Shown one piece after another: positions 37,305 through 45,252 of a stretch of 64,000 nucleotides of DNA. This DNA comes from Pseudomonadaceae bacterium. GTDB taxonomy: Bacteria > Pseudomonadota > Gammaproteobacteria > Pseudomonadales > Azotimanducaceae. Below the pieces are notes generated by a model. That model did no database searches. It was given only the letters and a program-made list of their open reading frames with translations, and was not told the DNA's origin. Position numbers and translations under genes: made by a program. The stretch lies in contig JANSWO010000006.1 of NCBI GenBank assembly GCA_024743435.1, positions 62,001 to 126,000 of the forward strand. Direction: 5' to 3'. The number at the start of each line of letters is the position of its first letter. The stretch's first letter is position 1.

Positions 37305-38207
37305 TTGGACACAGCCGGGAAAACCGCATTTGTAACGGGCGGCGCGAGCGGCTTGGGTCTGGCGATGGCTAAATCGTTCGCCTCTGCCGGCATGAACGTC
37401 GTCCTGGCTGATGTCGAGCAGGCCAGCCTCGACAGCGCCACAGCCTGGTTCGAGAGCGCCAACACCGACGTTCTGCCCGTGCGACTGGACGTCACTGAAC
37501 GAGCAGGCGTCAGCGAGGCCGTGGATGCAGCGGAAGCACGCTTTGGCCCTATTCACGTGCTGTGCAACAACGCCGGCGTCGCGGTCGGTGGCGCCACGCA
37601 GGACATGCAATACAACGATTGGGATTGGGTCTTGGGGGTCAACTTGAACGGCGTAGTTAACACGCTGCAGACCGTTCTGCCCAGAATGCTGGCGCATGGC
37701 GAGCCTGGTCACATCGTAAATACGGCATCGATGGCCGGACACTTTGGCATCAAAGGTATGTCCGTTTACAACGCCAGTAAATTTGCTGTCGTTGGCTTGT
37801 CTGAATCCCTGCGCGCGGATCTCGAAGAAACGGCCATTAACGTGTCAGTCCTATGCCCTGGAGTGGTTAAAACCGGCATATTCGACTCAGGTCGTAACCG
37901 CCCGACCACCCTCATGACTAGCGTTGATACCGCTGCGCAAACTCTGACCAGCGACGCATCGGCGCAAGACAGGCCTGAACTGATCACAGAGATGCTCGAA
38001 TCCGGACTGGAGCCTGAAACTGTCGGCGACATGGTGCTGGACGCTGTTCGAGACAATGACTTCTACATCTTCAGCCACCCGGAGTACGCGCCAGTGCTCG
38101 AACTGCGTGGCGCCGAGCAAGCGCAGTCATTCGAACGCTGGCAGCGCTGGCGTCACGAGCACGGCATCGCAGACGTTGTTTTAGGACCCACGGATACAAA
38201 CCAATGA
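37305..38207 (+). CDS. Short-chain dehydrogenase/reductase
   Basis: This 300-residue SDR has the Rossmann motif TGGASGLGLAMA, NNAGVAVG, and the catalytic SxxxYxxxK set in ASMAGHFGIKGMSVYNASK (Ser, Tyr and Lys all present). It reduces or oxidises an alcohol/ketone using NAD(P)(H); the long variable C-terminal region does not reveal the substrate. The reading frame is open for 64 more codons upstream, but the best start is TTG at 37305, preceded by GGGGGG at 37291-37296; the extra codons encode no recognisable domain. It overlaps the next SDR gene by 4 bases. Confidence 0.85.
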   Translation: MDTAGKTAFVTGGASGLGLAMAKSFASAGMNVVLADVEQASLDSATAWFESANTDVLPVRLDVTERAGVSEAVDAAEARFGPIHVLCNNAGVAVGGATQDMQYNDWDWVLGVNLNGVVNTLQTVLPRMLAHGEPGHIVNTASMAGHFGIKGMSVYNASKFAVVGLSESLRADLEETAINVSVLCPGVVKTGIFDSGRNRPTTLMTSVDTAAQTLTSDASAQDRPELITEMLESGLEPETVGDMVLDAVRDNDFYIFSHPEYAPVLELRGAEQAQSFERWQRWRHEHGIADVVLGPTDTNQ

Positions 38208-39025
38208 ACAGACTTGAAGGCAAAACCGCTCTCGTCACCGGCGCGGCTCGAGGACTTGGCGAAGCAATCGCCCGACGCTTCACAGAAGCTGGCGCTCGCG
38301 TGTTCATCAACGATCTGAATTTGTCCGCAGCTCAAGAGACCGCTGCCCGTCTCGGTGGCTACGGGCTCGCCGCTGATGTCAGCAGCGCAGATTCGGTCGC
38401 TGCGATGTTTGCCGAGCTCTGGAAGCAAACCGACAGCCTGGACATCCTCGTCAACAACGCCGGCATCAGCGGTTTGGAGGGTATGAACGACATCGACCAA
38501 CGCATGGCCGACATGCTGTCCCACGCTGAAAAGGTTGCTGCCGGGGCTCCGATTGATTCCATTCCGGGCGGCACGGACAGCGCAACCGACAGCGACTGGC
38601 AGCGGATGATGTCCGTGCATGTCGACGGCACTTTTCATTGCAGCCGCGAAGCGTTGAAGCGCATGTACCCGGCCAAATCCGGCAACATCATCAACATGGG
38701 TTCAATCATGGGAACCCTCGGCCGCGGCGGCGGTACCGCATACTGCACCGCCAAGGCCGCCATCCTTGGCTTCACCCGCGCGCTGGCTCACGAAGCTGCG
38801 CCAATGAACGTGCGAGTAAATGCCATTGCACCAGGCTGGATCGCCACGGACATGACCGACCCCATGGAAGCCATGCACCCCATGCTGAAGATGCAGACCC
38901 CGCTCGCTCGCCTGGGTGACGTCGACGATATTGCCTGGGCGGCGGTTTACCTGGCGAGCGAAGAGGCAAAGTTTGTCACCGGCCAGACACTGTCACCCAA
39001 CGGTGGTTGGTACATGTCCCAATAG
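38204..39025 (+). CDS. Short-chain dehydrogenase/reductase
   Basis: This 273-residue SDR has TGAARGLGEAIARRF, NNAGISG, and the catalytic tyrosine and lysine in GGGTAYCTAKAAI, and ends with LSPNGGWYMSQ, a common SDR C terminus. An insert of about 25 residues between NNAGISG and the helix with DSDWQRMMSVHVDGTF looks longer than in most FabG-like SDRs. It starts inside the stop of the preceding SDR (ATGA), so the two are coupled and probably act on related substrates, for example successive oxidations of one compound. Confidence 0.87.
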   Translation: MNRLEGKTALVTGAARGLGEAIARRFTEAGARVFINDLNLSAAQETAARLGGYGLAADVSSADSVAAMFAELWKQTDSLDILVNNAGISGLEGMNDIDQRMADMLSHAEKVAAGAPIDSIPGGTDSATDSDWQRMMSVHVDGTFHCSREALKRMYPAKSGNIINMGSIMGTLGRGGGTAYCTAKAAILGFTRALAHEAAPMNVRVNAIAPGWIATDMTDPMEAMHPMLKMQTPLARLGDVDDIAWAAVYLASEEAKFVTGQTLSPNGGWYMSQ

Positions 39026-39052
39026 CGCGGCTGGCGCTATCGTCGCGGCGGA

Positions 39053-39823
39053 CTACATCAGGTAGCGCTGCTGTAGACGCGCGCGGGCTGACTCATCCAA
39101 CCCGATCTCGCGCAAGTAACCATCGGTGCTACCGAATTGCGTGCGCATGGTGTCCAGCGCAGTGCTCAGATACTCGGGACGCACGCCAGACAGCGCGCGC
39201 ACCTCCTCGGGATCGATATCGGTGATGCCGTAGTTATTCACCAGGCGCTGGTACATGTACCCCTCGAAGTCGAGCACTTCGTTCGTCAGCAGATAGTCTT
39301 CCATAATCGTCTCTTCACTCACGCCGAGCGCGAGTTGGACTATCGCTACGGCGACGCCAGTGCGGTCTTTGCCGGCAGTGCAGTGCACGAGGAAACCGCC
39401 ATCTTCGGTATTCAACAGCGCCTGCACGTACAACCGATAGTCGTCAACGTGGGTTGCCACCAGCTCGCGGTTGATTGCACACATGAAATCAACCCGCGCC
39501 TGCACACCGGCTGTTTGCCGTTCGCTTGTCAGCGATGCGCCGAGCATGGCAGCGCTCGCCGGATCCATGGGAATGTGTATCCGCTCCGGTCGATCCTCAG
39601 CAATGGCCGACGGGTCTTCGAGCAGCTCATCGTGCCGCCGCAAATCACACAACCGGGCTATGCCCAGCTGGGAGAATTGTTCAGCGCCAGCCGGGCTAAT
39701 GCTGGCGAGATTGCCGCACCGAAAGAGAACGCCGGTACGTATTTGCCGGTTGTCAGCACCGTGATAGCCACCGAAGTCGCGAAAGTTCAGCGCGCCGTCT
39801 ATCTGCACCAACCGATCCGACAT
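39053..39823 (-). CDS. Tyrosine-protein phosphatase (Y_phosphatase3-type)
   Basis: This protein of about 256 residues opens with NFRDFGGYHGADNRQIRTG, the usual NFRDxGG start of this phosphatase family, and has the P-loop HCTAGKDRTGVA with the nucleophilic Cys and the Arg, plus DLRRHDEL upstream. Relatives dephosphorylate tyrosine or phosphoinositides; some are secreted virulence factors, but this one has no signal peptide. An in-frame ATG 135 bases upstream exists, but family members begin close to NFRD, so I chose 39823. The tiny double-glycine peptide gene ends 157 bases upstream of its start on the same strand. Confidence 0.87.
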   Translation of the reverse strand: MSDRLVQIDGALNFRDFGGYHGADNRQIRTGVLFRCGNLASISPAGAEQFSQLGIARLCDLRRHDELLEDPSAIAEDRPERIHIPMDPASAAMLGASLTSERQTAGVQARVDFMCAINRELVATHVDDYRLYVQALLNTEDGGFLVHCTAGKDRTGVAVAIVQLALGVSEETIMEDYLLTNEVLDFEGYMYQRLVNNYGITDIDPEEVRALSGVRPEYLSTALDTMRTQFGSTDGYLREIGLDESARARLQQRYLM

Positions 39824-39980
39824 AACTAGCTCCGTGGCAAAGCGCGCGAGTATAGCAACGCGCGGGCGGCCACGGCGCCGGTAGTCATAACCACTGATCA
39901 GAACACATCGCCGGAGCAGACCAGGTGGCCATGCCGGCTCGTGAACAGACCCAACCACCCGGACTGAGTTGCAGCCTTCC

Positions 39981-40157
39981 TCAGCTGCTGACCTCTATCG
40001 GTCGCCACGGGTCTGGTGACGGCGCAAAATCTGGCAGCGCGGCACGGCGCTGAACGAGGTTGGGGTACAGCTCGACAAAGGGTTCATTCTGCGGACACGG
40101 CGTCGTGTCGCAACCGCCGGAGACGACGATCAGTTCGCAAGCCTTGAGTTCTCGCAT
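39981..40157 (-). CDS. Small double-glycine-leader peptide (bacteriocin-like precursor)
   Basis: This 58-residue product starts MRELKACELIVVSGG, which matches the consensus of double-glycine leader peptides (L-x-x-x-E-L-x-x-V-S-G-G), cleaved and exported by peptidase-containing ABC transporters. The predicted 43-residue core begins CDTTPCPQ, is proline-rich (nine prolines) and ends PIEVSS. An excellent ribosome binding site (AGAGGA, six bases before the ATG when read on the minus strand) fixes the start at 40157 rather than at an ATG 45 bases upstream. No transporter, modification enzyme or immunity gene is adjacent. It may also be a peptide modified by a maturation system encoded elsewhere. 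The family is not one I recognise beyond the leader. Confidence 0.6.
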   Translation of the reverse strand: MRELKACELIVVSGGCDTTPCPQNEPFVELYPNLVQRRAALPDFAPSPDPWRPIEVSS

Positions 40158-40300
40158 GGGTAGTCCTCTTAAGTTTGGGGAGCAAAACGATAGCTTGGCC
40201 AATTGCCTTCACGCATCGGACATTGCCTCACTGAACTTGCTCAATCCGCCCTGCGGCACGTAAGTTGTCACCTCAATTTGATCATCTTCGGAGACCGGCA

Positions 40301-41263
40301 ATGTCCGCCAATAGCTTTGACGCGCAGGATTTCTTCAATTCACCGCAGATGGTGCAGCTGCCTGGTGTGAAGCTGGCTGTGTACAGCGCTGGCGAAGGCC
40401 GGCCCATCGTGCTGTGTCATGGTTGGCCAGAGATTGCGTTTTCATGGCGCTATCAAGTGCCGGCACTCGTCGATGCTGGCTACCACGTCATCCTGCCCGA
40501 CATGCGTGGATTCGGCGCCTCGGAAGTGCCGGACTCCGTTGCTGCTTATGACGCAAATCACATCACCGAAGATCTGACCGCTTTGATTCGTCATTTCGGT
40601 TACGACAGCGCGGTGTTCGTTGGCCACGACTGGGGCGCAATCAACGTCTGGAATCTTGCCGAACTCGCGCCTGAGCGCGTCGATGCAATCATCAATATGA
40701 GCGTGCCGCACCTGGATCGCGGACCGAAGCCGTGGGTCGATTTCTGGGACGAGATGCTGGGTGACGATCTGTACATCGTGCACTTCAATAAACATCCGGG
40801 TGTCGCAGACGCAGCTTTTGAAGCAGGTACCGAAAACCTCCTGCGCGCGCTCTACCGCAGCGGCCAATGGCTGGAGGAGCCACGAACTCTGCCACCCGGA
40901 ATGCCAATGCTGCATATGGCAGAAGGCGCCGACGTCGGCGGCCAACTGATCATGAGCGAGGCAGAGCTCGCCGTTTTCGTAAATGCCTACAAGACGAGTG
41001 GCTTTACCGGCGGCCTGAACTACTACCGCAACTTCAACAGCAACTGGCATCTGCTGAAAGATAAGCCTTTGCCGATCACCATTGAAACGCTGCTCCTGCA
41101 AGGTCGGTTCGACATGGTTCCCGCCGACGACAGTGTCAGCAACCGCGTCAGCAATCTCACCTACCACATGCTGGACTGCGGCCACTGGATACAGCAGGAA
41201 CTGCCTGAGCAGACCAACCAGTTGATGCTGGAATGGCTGGCCGAGCATGCCCCGGCTGCCTGA
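40301..41263 (+). CDS. Alpha/beta hydrolase, epoxide hydrolase-like
   Basis: This 320-residue hydrolase has HGWPE (oxyanion hole), DMRGFGASE, the nucleophile Asp in VGHDWGAINVW, a lid domain, and the base histidine in LDCGHWIQQE near the C terminus. Nucleophilic Asp in HDWG with HGWP is typical of soluble epoxide hydrolases and haloalkane dehalogenases; the mix favours epoxide hydrolase. GGAGA at 40290-40294 supports the ATG at 40301. A thioredoxin-like lipoprotein gene follows 9 bases after the stop and is probably cotranscribed. Confidence 0.85.
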   Translation: MSANSFDAQDFFNSPQMVQLPGVKLAVYSAGEGRPIVLCHGWPEIAFSWRYQVPALVDAGYHVILPDMRGFGASEVPDSVAAYDANHITEDLTALIRHFGYDSAVFVGHDWGAINVWNLAELAPERVDAIINMSVPHLDRGPKPWVDFWDEMLGDDLYIVHFNKHPGVADAAFEAGTENLLRALYRSGQWLEEPRTLPPGMPMLHMAEGADVGGQLIMSEAELAVFVNAYKTSGFTGGLNYYRNFNSNWHLLKDKPLPITIETLLLQGRFDMVPADDSVSNRVSNLTYHMLDCGHWIQQELPEQTNQLMLEWLAEHAPAA

Positions 41264-41272
41264 GCACGTCAG

Positions 41273-41827
41273 GTGAGTGCCCATCTCGCAAGGCCGGCAA
41301 GCCAGATGATTCGAGCGCAACGGGCACTCTTCGTGTTGGCCATCGCGGCCGTAGTTAACGGCTGTGGCCAACCAGCAAACACCTCGCCAACCGACGGCAA
41401 ACCACCTTCCATGACGCTGACCGAGCTGGATTCCGGACAAACCATCGACCTGCAATCCGTCGCGCAACGCAACACGGTGGTCTACTTCTGGGCTTCCTGG
41501 TGTAAGCCGTGCCTGCAGACGTTACATCAGATAGAGCACGACCCTCCTGGCATCGAGGTTGTCCCCATCAGCGTTGATGTGGACCCGTTGCTGGCTCGGA
41601 AAGCGCTCGACAAAGTCGGTTTCGCTGGCAATCGTTGGCACGTTGCCAACGGCGAGGCGCTTCTACGCAAAGGCGTCATCGGCAGTCCACCCGGGATACT
41701 GCCATATGCATTTCGCCTCAATACCCAGGGTGAGATCACGGCAATTCTTGCAGCCGGAGTAGACGGAGGCGTCTGGCTCAGCGAGCAGGCTCAGGCAGCT
41801 CCGCAAAGCTCAGCCAGAAGCCACTGA
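41273..41827 (+). CDS. TlpA-like thioredoxin-fold lipoprotein
   Basis: This 184-residue protein has a lipobox-like VNGC (Cys31) after a hydrophobic core, then a thioredoxin fold with the active site WASWCKPC (Cys77 and Cys80). It should be a membrane-anchored periplasmic thiol-disulfide reductase of the TlpA/ResA type, used in cytochrome or cuproprotein maturation. The conserved cis-proline is present in GSPPGILPYAF. The start is GTG at 41273; ATG at 41306 is an alternative that shortens the N region. Its last 50 bases overlap the convergent response regulator gene. Confidence 0.85.
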   Translation: MSAHLARPASQMIRAQRALFVLAIAAVVNGCGQPANTSPTDGKPPSMTLTELDSGQTIDLQSVAQRNTVVYFWASWCKPCLQTLHQIEHDPPGIEVVPISVDVDPLLARKALDKVGFAGNRWHVANGEALLRKGVIGSPPGILPYAFRLNTQGEITAILAAGVDGGVWLSEQAQAAPQSSARSH

Positions 41828-42221
41828 TCAACTGCATCATCTGCTTCCAGCCAGCCAGATCTTCCGGTTTCTGAAGGTAGCAGTTCGCCCCGCTCAGATA
41901 GCTGTTGCGAACATCAGCGGGCGACCGGCTACCAGATAGAATAATGACCGGGATTGCGGCCAGCGCCGAATCGTTGCGGATCGCAGTAAGCACCTCAATG
42001 CCGCCGCGACCCGGCATCGAGTAGTCGAGGAGTATGAGCGTTGGCGGTTGCTCGGGCGCTGCGAGAAGACGCGCAAGCGCTGCCTCACCTGACTCTGCCC
42101 ACACGATCGACGGAGCGCCTGAGGCCAGATCATCACATGCCCGACGCAGCAGAGTGACATCAAGCTCATCGTCATCAACGACAAGGATGTTTGCTGCGGA
42201 AATCGAATCCCTCACCGTCAC
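41778..42221 (-). CDS. Single-domain response regulator (Rcp1-like)
   Basis: This 147-residue protein is a receiver domain only: acidic DDDE after LVV (residues 16-19), phosphoacceptor Asp66 in LLDYSMPGRGG, conserved Ser96 in ILSGS and Lys118 in CYLQKPED. It resembles the Rcp1 type that pairs with phytochrome-like kinases, having an extended loop around residues 50-60. It has no output domain, so it probably relays phosphate or controls a partner by binding. The ethylene-receptor-like kinase is encoded just upstream on the same strand (157-base gap), the likely partner. Its 3-prime end overlaps the TlpA-like gene by 50 bases. Confidence 0.9.
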   Translation of the reverse strand: MTVRDSISAANILVVDDDELDVTLLRRACDDLASGAPSIVWAESGEAALARLLAAPEQPPTLILLDYSMPGRGGIEVLTAIRNDSALAAIPVIILSGSRSPADVRNSYLSGANCYLQKPEDLAGWKQMMQLISGFWLSFAELPEPAR

Positions 42222-42378
42222 TGCTCCACATACGAAACCACTGCCGAAAGCCGCGTTGGTTCATCTACAGCTCACAGCACACGGGTCACCGGTGCACGGT
42301 CAGCTCGCCAGAACGCGGTTAAAACGCAACGTTGTAACTAGAAGGATAGCAGTGAAAGTCAGAAAGCAACCCGGAAGC

Positions 42379-43533
42379 TCAGGCAATCGGCAAGGTGAAG
42401 TACACCCTCGTGCCCCTATCCGGTTCGGAGTCCAGCCAGATTTCACCGCCGTGCAGATGGACTATCTTTCGGCAGATTGAGAGGCCGAGGCCAGTGCCTT
42501 CACGCTCCACATCCAGCCGCTGAAACACCGCAAAAGCTCGTTCGTAGTGAGCTTCGTCAATTCCAACGCCATTGTCTTCGACACAAACGGTGACCCGTTC
42601 GCTGTCGACTTCGGAGCTCAGCGTCAGCTTCGGTATAACGCCTTGCCGGCGGTAAAGGATGCCATTGTGCAGCAGGTTCGTAAGAAGCCTGACGATCATG
42701 TTCTCGTTAACGACGACTCGCTCACTACCAAGCTCATTATCGATCAATGCCCCTGCCTCGGCTGCGATGGGCGCGGTAATTGCTAATGCCTGTTCCGCAA
42801 GCCCGCGAATGGTGGCTGGCGTCTGCTCGATTTCGGTTTCGCTTTCTATTCGCGAGAATTCGAGCAACTCCGAAACGAGCTGGCGCATACGCCGGCCAGA
42901 CTGACCGATGTAAGCCAAAGACTCGCTCGCCTCGGCGCTGATCGCAACGCCAGCCAATTCGACTTTGAGGATGTCGGAATAAGAAATGAGATGACGCAGC
43001 GGTGCCTGCAGATCATGGCTCGCTACGTAGGCGAACTCGGCCAACTCCAGATTAGAGCGCTCGAGATCACGGCTTCTCTGGCTCAGATCCGCGGTGCGTC
43101 GCTCAACTTTCTGTTCCAGGTTGGCGTTCGCTTCTGCAAGCGCTGCGTTCGCAGCACTGAGTTCGGCGGGTGCAGGTATGGCGAGCGCCTTGGGCAACAA
43201 CGGCCATAGCGCAATCGCAGTGCCGATCGACGCAAGCGCGGTCGCAGCCTTAAACGCCGCCTCCACAACATAGTCCGGGTTCCACACGGTCCAAATGCTG
43301 ATGAGATGAGTGGTTCCGCAGAACAGGATGAACGTAATGAACATCGCGATGACACCCAGCCCGAGGCGGTCTTTCAAGCTGCGCCGGTAGACATAGGTTG
43401 CCAATGCGATGGGAATTGAGAAATACGCTGTGGCGACAATCGCGTCTGACACCACGTGCGTCCAGAGGATGCCTGGCTCCCAAAGATAACAATGGCCATG
43501 CGGCATAAAGCCGCTGCTGTCGAAATCAATCAC
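42379..43533 (-). CDS. Histidine kinase with ethylene-receptor-like sensor domain
   Basis: This 384-residue membrane kinase has an N-terminal module of three helices (about residues 22-50, 58-82 and 92-118) that matches the ethylene-binding domain of plant ETR1: Asp30, Tyr37, Ile40, Pro41, Cys72 and His76 sit in SDAIVATAYFSIP and FCGTTHLISIW at the same spacing as ETR1 Asp25, Tyr32, Ile35, Pro36, Cys65 and His69. A coiled coil (about 123-165) leads to the H-box ASHDLQAPLRHL (His173), then the N-box NLLHNGILYRR, G1 EDNGVGIDEAH and G2 GTGLGLSIC. The kinase core is of the phytochrome-like type (HisKA and HATPase). Ethylene binding is an inference from residues only; many bacterial homologues are untested. 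Confidence 0.88.
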   Translation of the reverse strand: MIDFDSSGFMPHGHCYLWEPGILWTHVVSDAIVATAYFSIPIALATYVYRRSLKDRLGLGVIAMFITFILFCGTTHLISIWTVWNPDYVVEAAFKAATALASIGTAIALWPLLPKALAIPAPAELSAANAALAEANANLEQKVERRTADLSQRSRDLERSNLELAEFAYVASHDLQAPLRHLISYSDILKVELAGVAISAEASESLAYIGQSGRRMRQLVSELLEFSRIESETEIEQTPATIRGLAEQALAITAPIAAEAGALIDNELGSERVVVNENMIVRLLTNLLHNGILYRRQGVIPKLTLSSEVDSERVTVCVEDNGVGIDEAHYERAFAVFQRLDVEREGTGLGLSICRKIVHLHGGEIWLDSEPDRGTRVYFTLPIA

Positions 43534-43602
43534 AAACGCTCTCCACCAGTGAGCAGAGCCAGACCAGCGCGCCGGGCACCGAGCCTACGACGCCTGGAGT
43601 GC

Positions 43603-43983
43603 TTAGATTGCGATGATCGCGCCCACAATAGAGGCGAGAATCAACACAAAGTTGGCAAGCACGGTCACGATCATACCGGCGCCGCGTTTGCTGGCATCTG
43701 CTGAATAGGCGAAGAAGTACATGGTTCGCCCGATCACAAACGCAACGCCGCCAAGCACGGCCAGCATCTCATTCATGAACCAGGCACAGGCATAAACAGC
43801 CGGCACAAAGACAACCAACTGCTCCAGCGTATTCTGATGAGCACGGAACACGCGCTCGAACGCCTCATCGCCGCTGATCGCCGGCGCAGGAATGCCACTA
43901 GCTCCCCGCGCGCGGCCGACCAATACGCCGAAAATGATGTACTGAATGAGCGCCAACATAACAACGAGCGTCGTTTCCGGCAT
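43603..43983 (-). CDS. MAPEG-family membrane protein
   Basis: This protein of 126 residues has four transmembrane helices and the MAPEG pattern: VLVGRARGASGIPAP with the family acidic-basic loop, then FERVFRAHQNTLEQLVVFVPAV, the defining motif, and GRTMYFFAYSAD. Eukaryotic members are microsomal glutathione S-transferases and leukotriene synthases; bacterial functions are mostly unknown. The ATG at 43983 has GGAGA upstream and is preferred to an ATG 51 bases earlier. It lies downstream of the PaaI-like thioesterase gene on the same strand. Confidence 0.85.
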   Translation of the reverse strand: MPETTLVVMLALIQYIIFGVLVGRARGASGIPAPAISGDEAFERVFRAHQNTLEQLVVFVPAVYACAWFMNEMLAVLGGVAFVIGRTMYFFAYSADASKRGAGMIVTVLANFVLILASIVGAIIAI

Positions 43984-44074
43984 CGTGATCTCCCCGATCA
44001 ATTTGCTCACCGCGCAAGCAACAGCGCAGGGCATAGGTCTATGTGAACACCCGCATAGTAGCGGGAATGCCCCG

Positions 44075-44554
44075 CTACTTCGCTTCGATCATAAAGCGGC
44101 CGGTTGCCTCGGCGACCACGCTATCGTCATCTATCCGGATAACGCGGCCAAGCATCTCGGCAAGCCGGCCACGGCGTCTGGACAACTCGCCCTCCAATCG
44201 TACGGGGGTCCCCACCGGTAGCGCTGCACGATAACGAATGTCTGCTCGAGCCGTGAAACTCTTGATGCCCTGGAGCCAAAGCCAGTTCGCCATCACGTCA
44301 TCAAGCAACGAAAACACGATGCCACCATGGGTAACCTGGTCATATCCAGCGTGCTGCGGCTCAGGGGTGAACGTTGCGCGGCAGATGTCGCCGTCCAGGG
44401 AAAATCGGACGCCGAGTCCTATGGGGTTGCCCGGGCCACATACAAAACAACGATTACCCTCACTCTCCAACGGATTGCGACGTCGCTGTGCGCCGTCAGC
44501 AGATTCCGCCGTTCCTTCATTCGTGCTCGCCATACCACTGTCCTGACTATTCAA
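44075..44554 (-). CDS. Hotdog-fold thioesterase (PaaI-like)
   Basis: This 159-residue protein has a hotdog fold with CFVCGPGNPIGLGVRF near the N terminus and the active-site helix THGGIVFSLLDDVM. That set is typical of the PaaI/YiiD-like acyl-CoA thioesterases with a Cys-rich start. The substrate acyl-CoA is not determined. It is divergent from the NUDIX gene with only 47 bases between starts and may share its promoter region. Confidence 0.85.
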   Translation of the reverse strand: MNSQDSGMASTNEGTAESADGAQRRRNPLESEGNRCFVCGPGNPIGLGVRFSLDGDICRATFTPEPQHAGYDQVTHGGIVFSLLDDVMANWLWLQGIKSFTARADIRYRAALPVGTPVRLEGELSRRRGRLAEMLGRVIRIDDDSVVAEATGRFMIEAK

Positions 44555-44601
44555 AGGGCATGACCCGTTCCTGATCCGCCCGGCTGGAGTATCATAGCGG
44601 G

Positions 44602-45219
44602 GTGCCCGATATCGATACCATCAAACAGCGACTAGTCCCATTCGAGGGCGTCGTGGAGAAACGCGGAGACAATACTCGAGAAGCCGCCGTGGCGGTCGTT
44701 CTGCGCCCCGCGCGCCAACATGCGAGCACCGCAACAGAAGTTCTTCTAATCAAACGTGCGGACAAGCCGCAGGACCCGTGGTCAGGACAGATGGCGTTTC
44801 CGGGCGGCCACCTGGACCCGATCGACGCTGATCTAAGGGCGGCCGCCGAACGCGAAACACTGGAAGAGGTTGGCCTGTCATTGGCGAACGCCGAGTACCT
44901 CGGCTCACTCGATGAAACGAGCGCGATGGCGCGAGGCCGAAACATTGATCTGGTTATCGGGCCGCACGTATTTGTCATCGACGACGACCCGGTGCTATCA
45001 CCCAACTACGAAGTCGCCGAAACCGTGTGGGCGCCGCTGACCCCGATGGTGCTCGGTGATCTACATCACTGGCAGACCATGGATTTCACCGGCACAGACA
45101 CCGTCTACAACGGCTACCTCGTTGACGACCAGTATTTCGTCTGGGGCCTCACCTACCGGATGATGAAATCGTTCTTTTCGGTTATCGACCCAACCTGGCA
45201 GCCGCCACCCGAGCGCTAA
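44602..45219 (+). CDS. NUDIX hydrolase, CoA pyrophosphatase-type
   Basis: This 205-residue protein has the NUDIX box in GGHLDPIDADLRAAAERE followed by TLEEVGL, of the NudL/CoAse type with the DPxD insertion. These enzymes cleave CoA into 4-phosphopantetheine and 3,5-ADP or act on acyl-CoA. Start codon GTG at 44602. Divergent from a thioesterase gene, which fits a common theme of CoA-ester metabolism, although that link is an inference. Confidence 0.85.
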   Translation: MPDIDTIKQRLVPFEGVVEKRGDNTREAAVAVVLRPARQHASTATEVLLIKRADKPQDPWSGQMAFPGGHLDPIDADLRAAAERETLEEVGLSLANAEYLGSLDETSAMARGRNIDLVIGPHVFVIDDDPVLSPNYEVAETVWAPLTPMVLGDLHHWQTMDFTGTDTVYNGYLVDDQYFVWGLTYRMMKSFFSVIDPTWQPPPER

Positions 45220-45252
45220 TCGAGCCTGAGATGATCGCCGGGGCGGTGGGAT

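Noticed and set aside
40442-41467. 341-codon open frame on the minus strand across the epoxide-hydrolase gene
   Set aside because: The plus-strand frame has clear catalytic motifs (HGWPE, HDWGA, CGHWI); the minus frame has none and its composition is that of an antisense shadow in GC-rich DNA.
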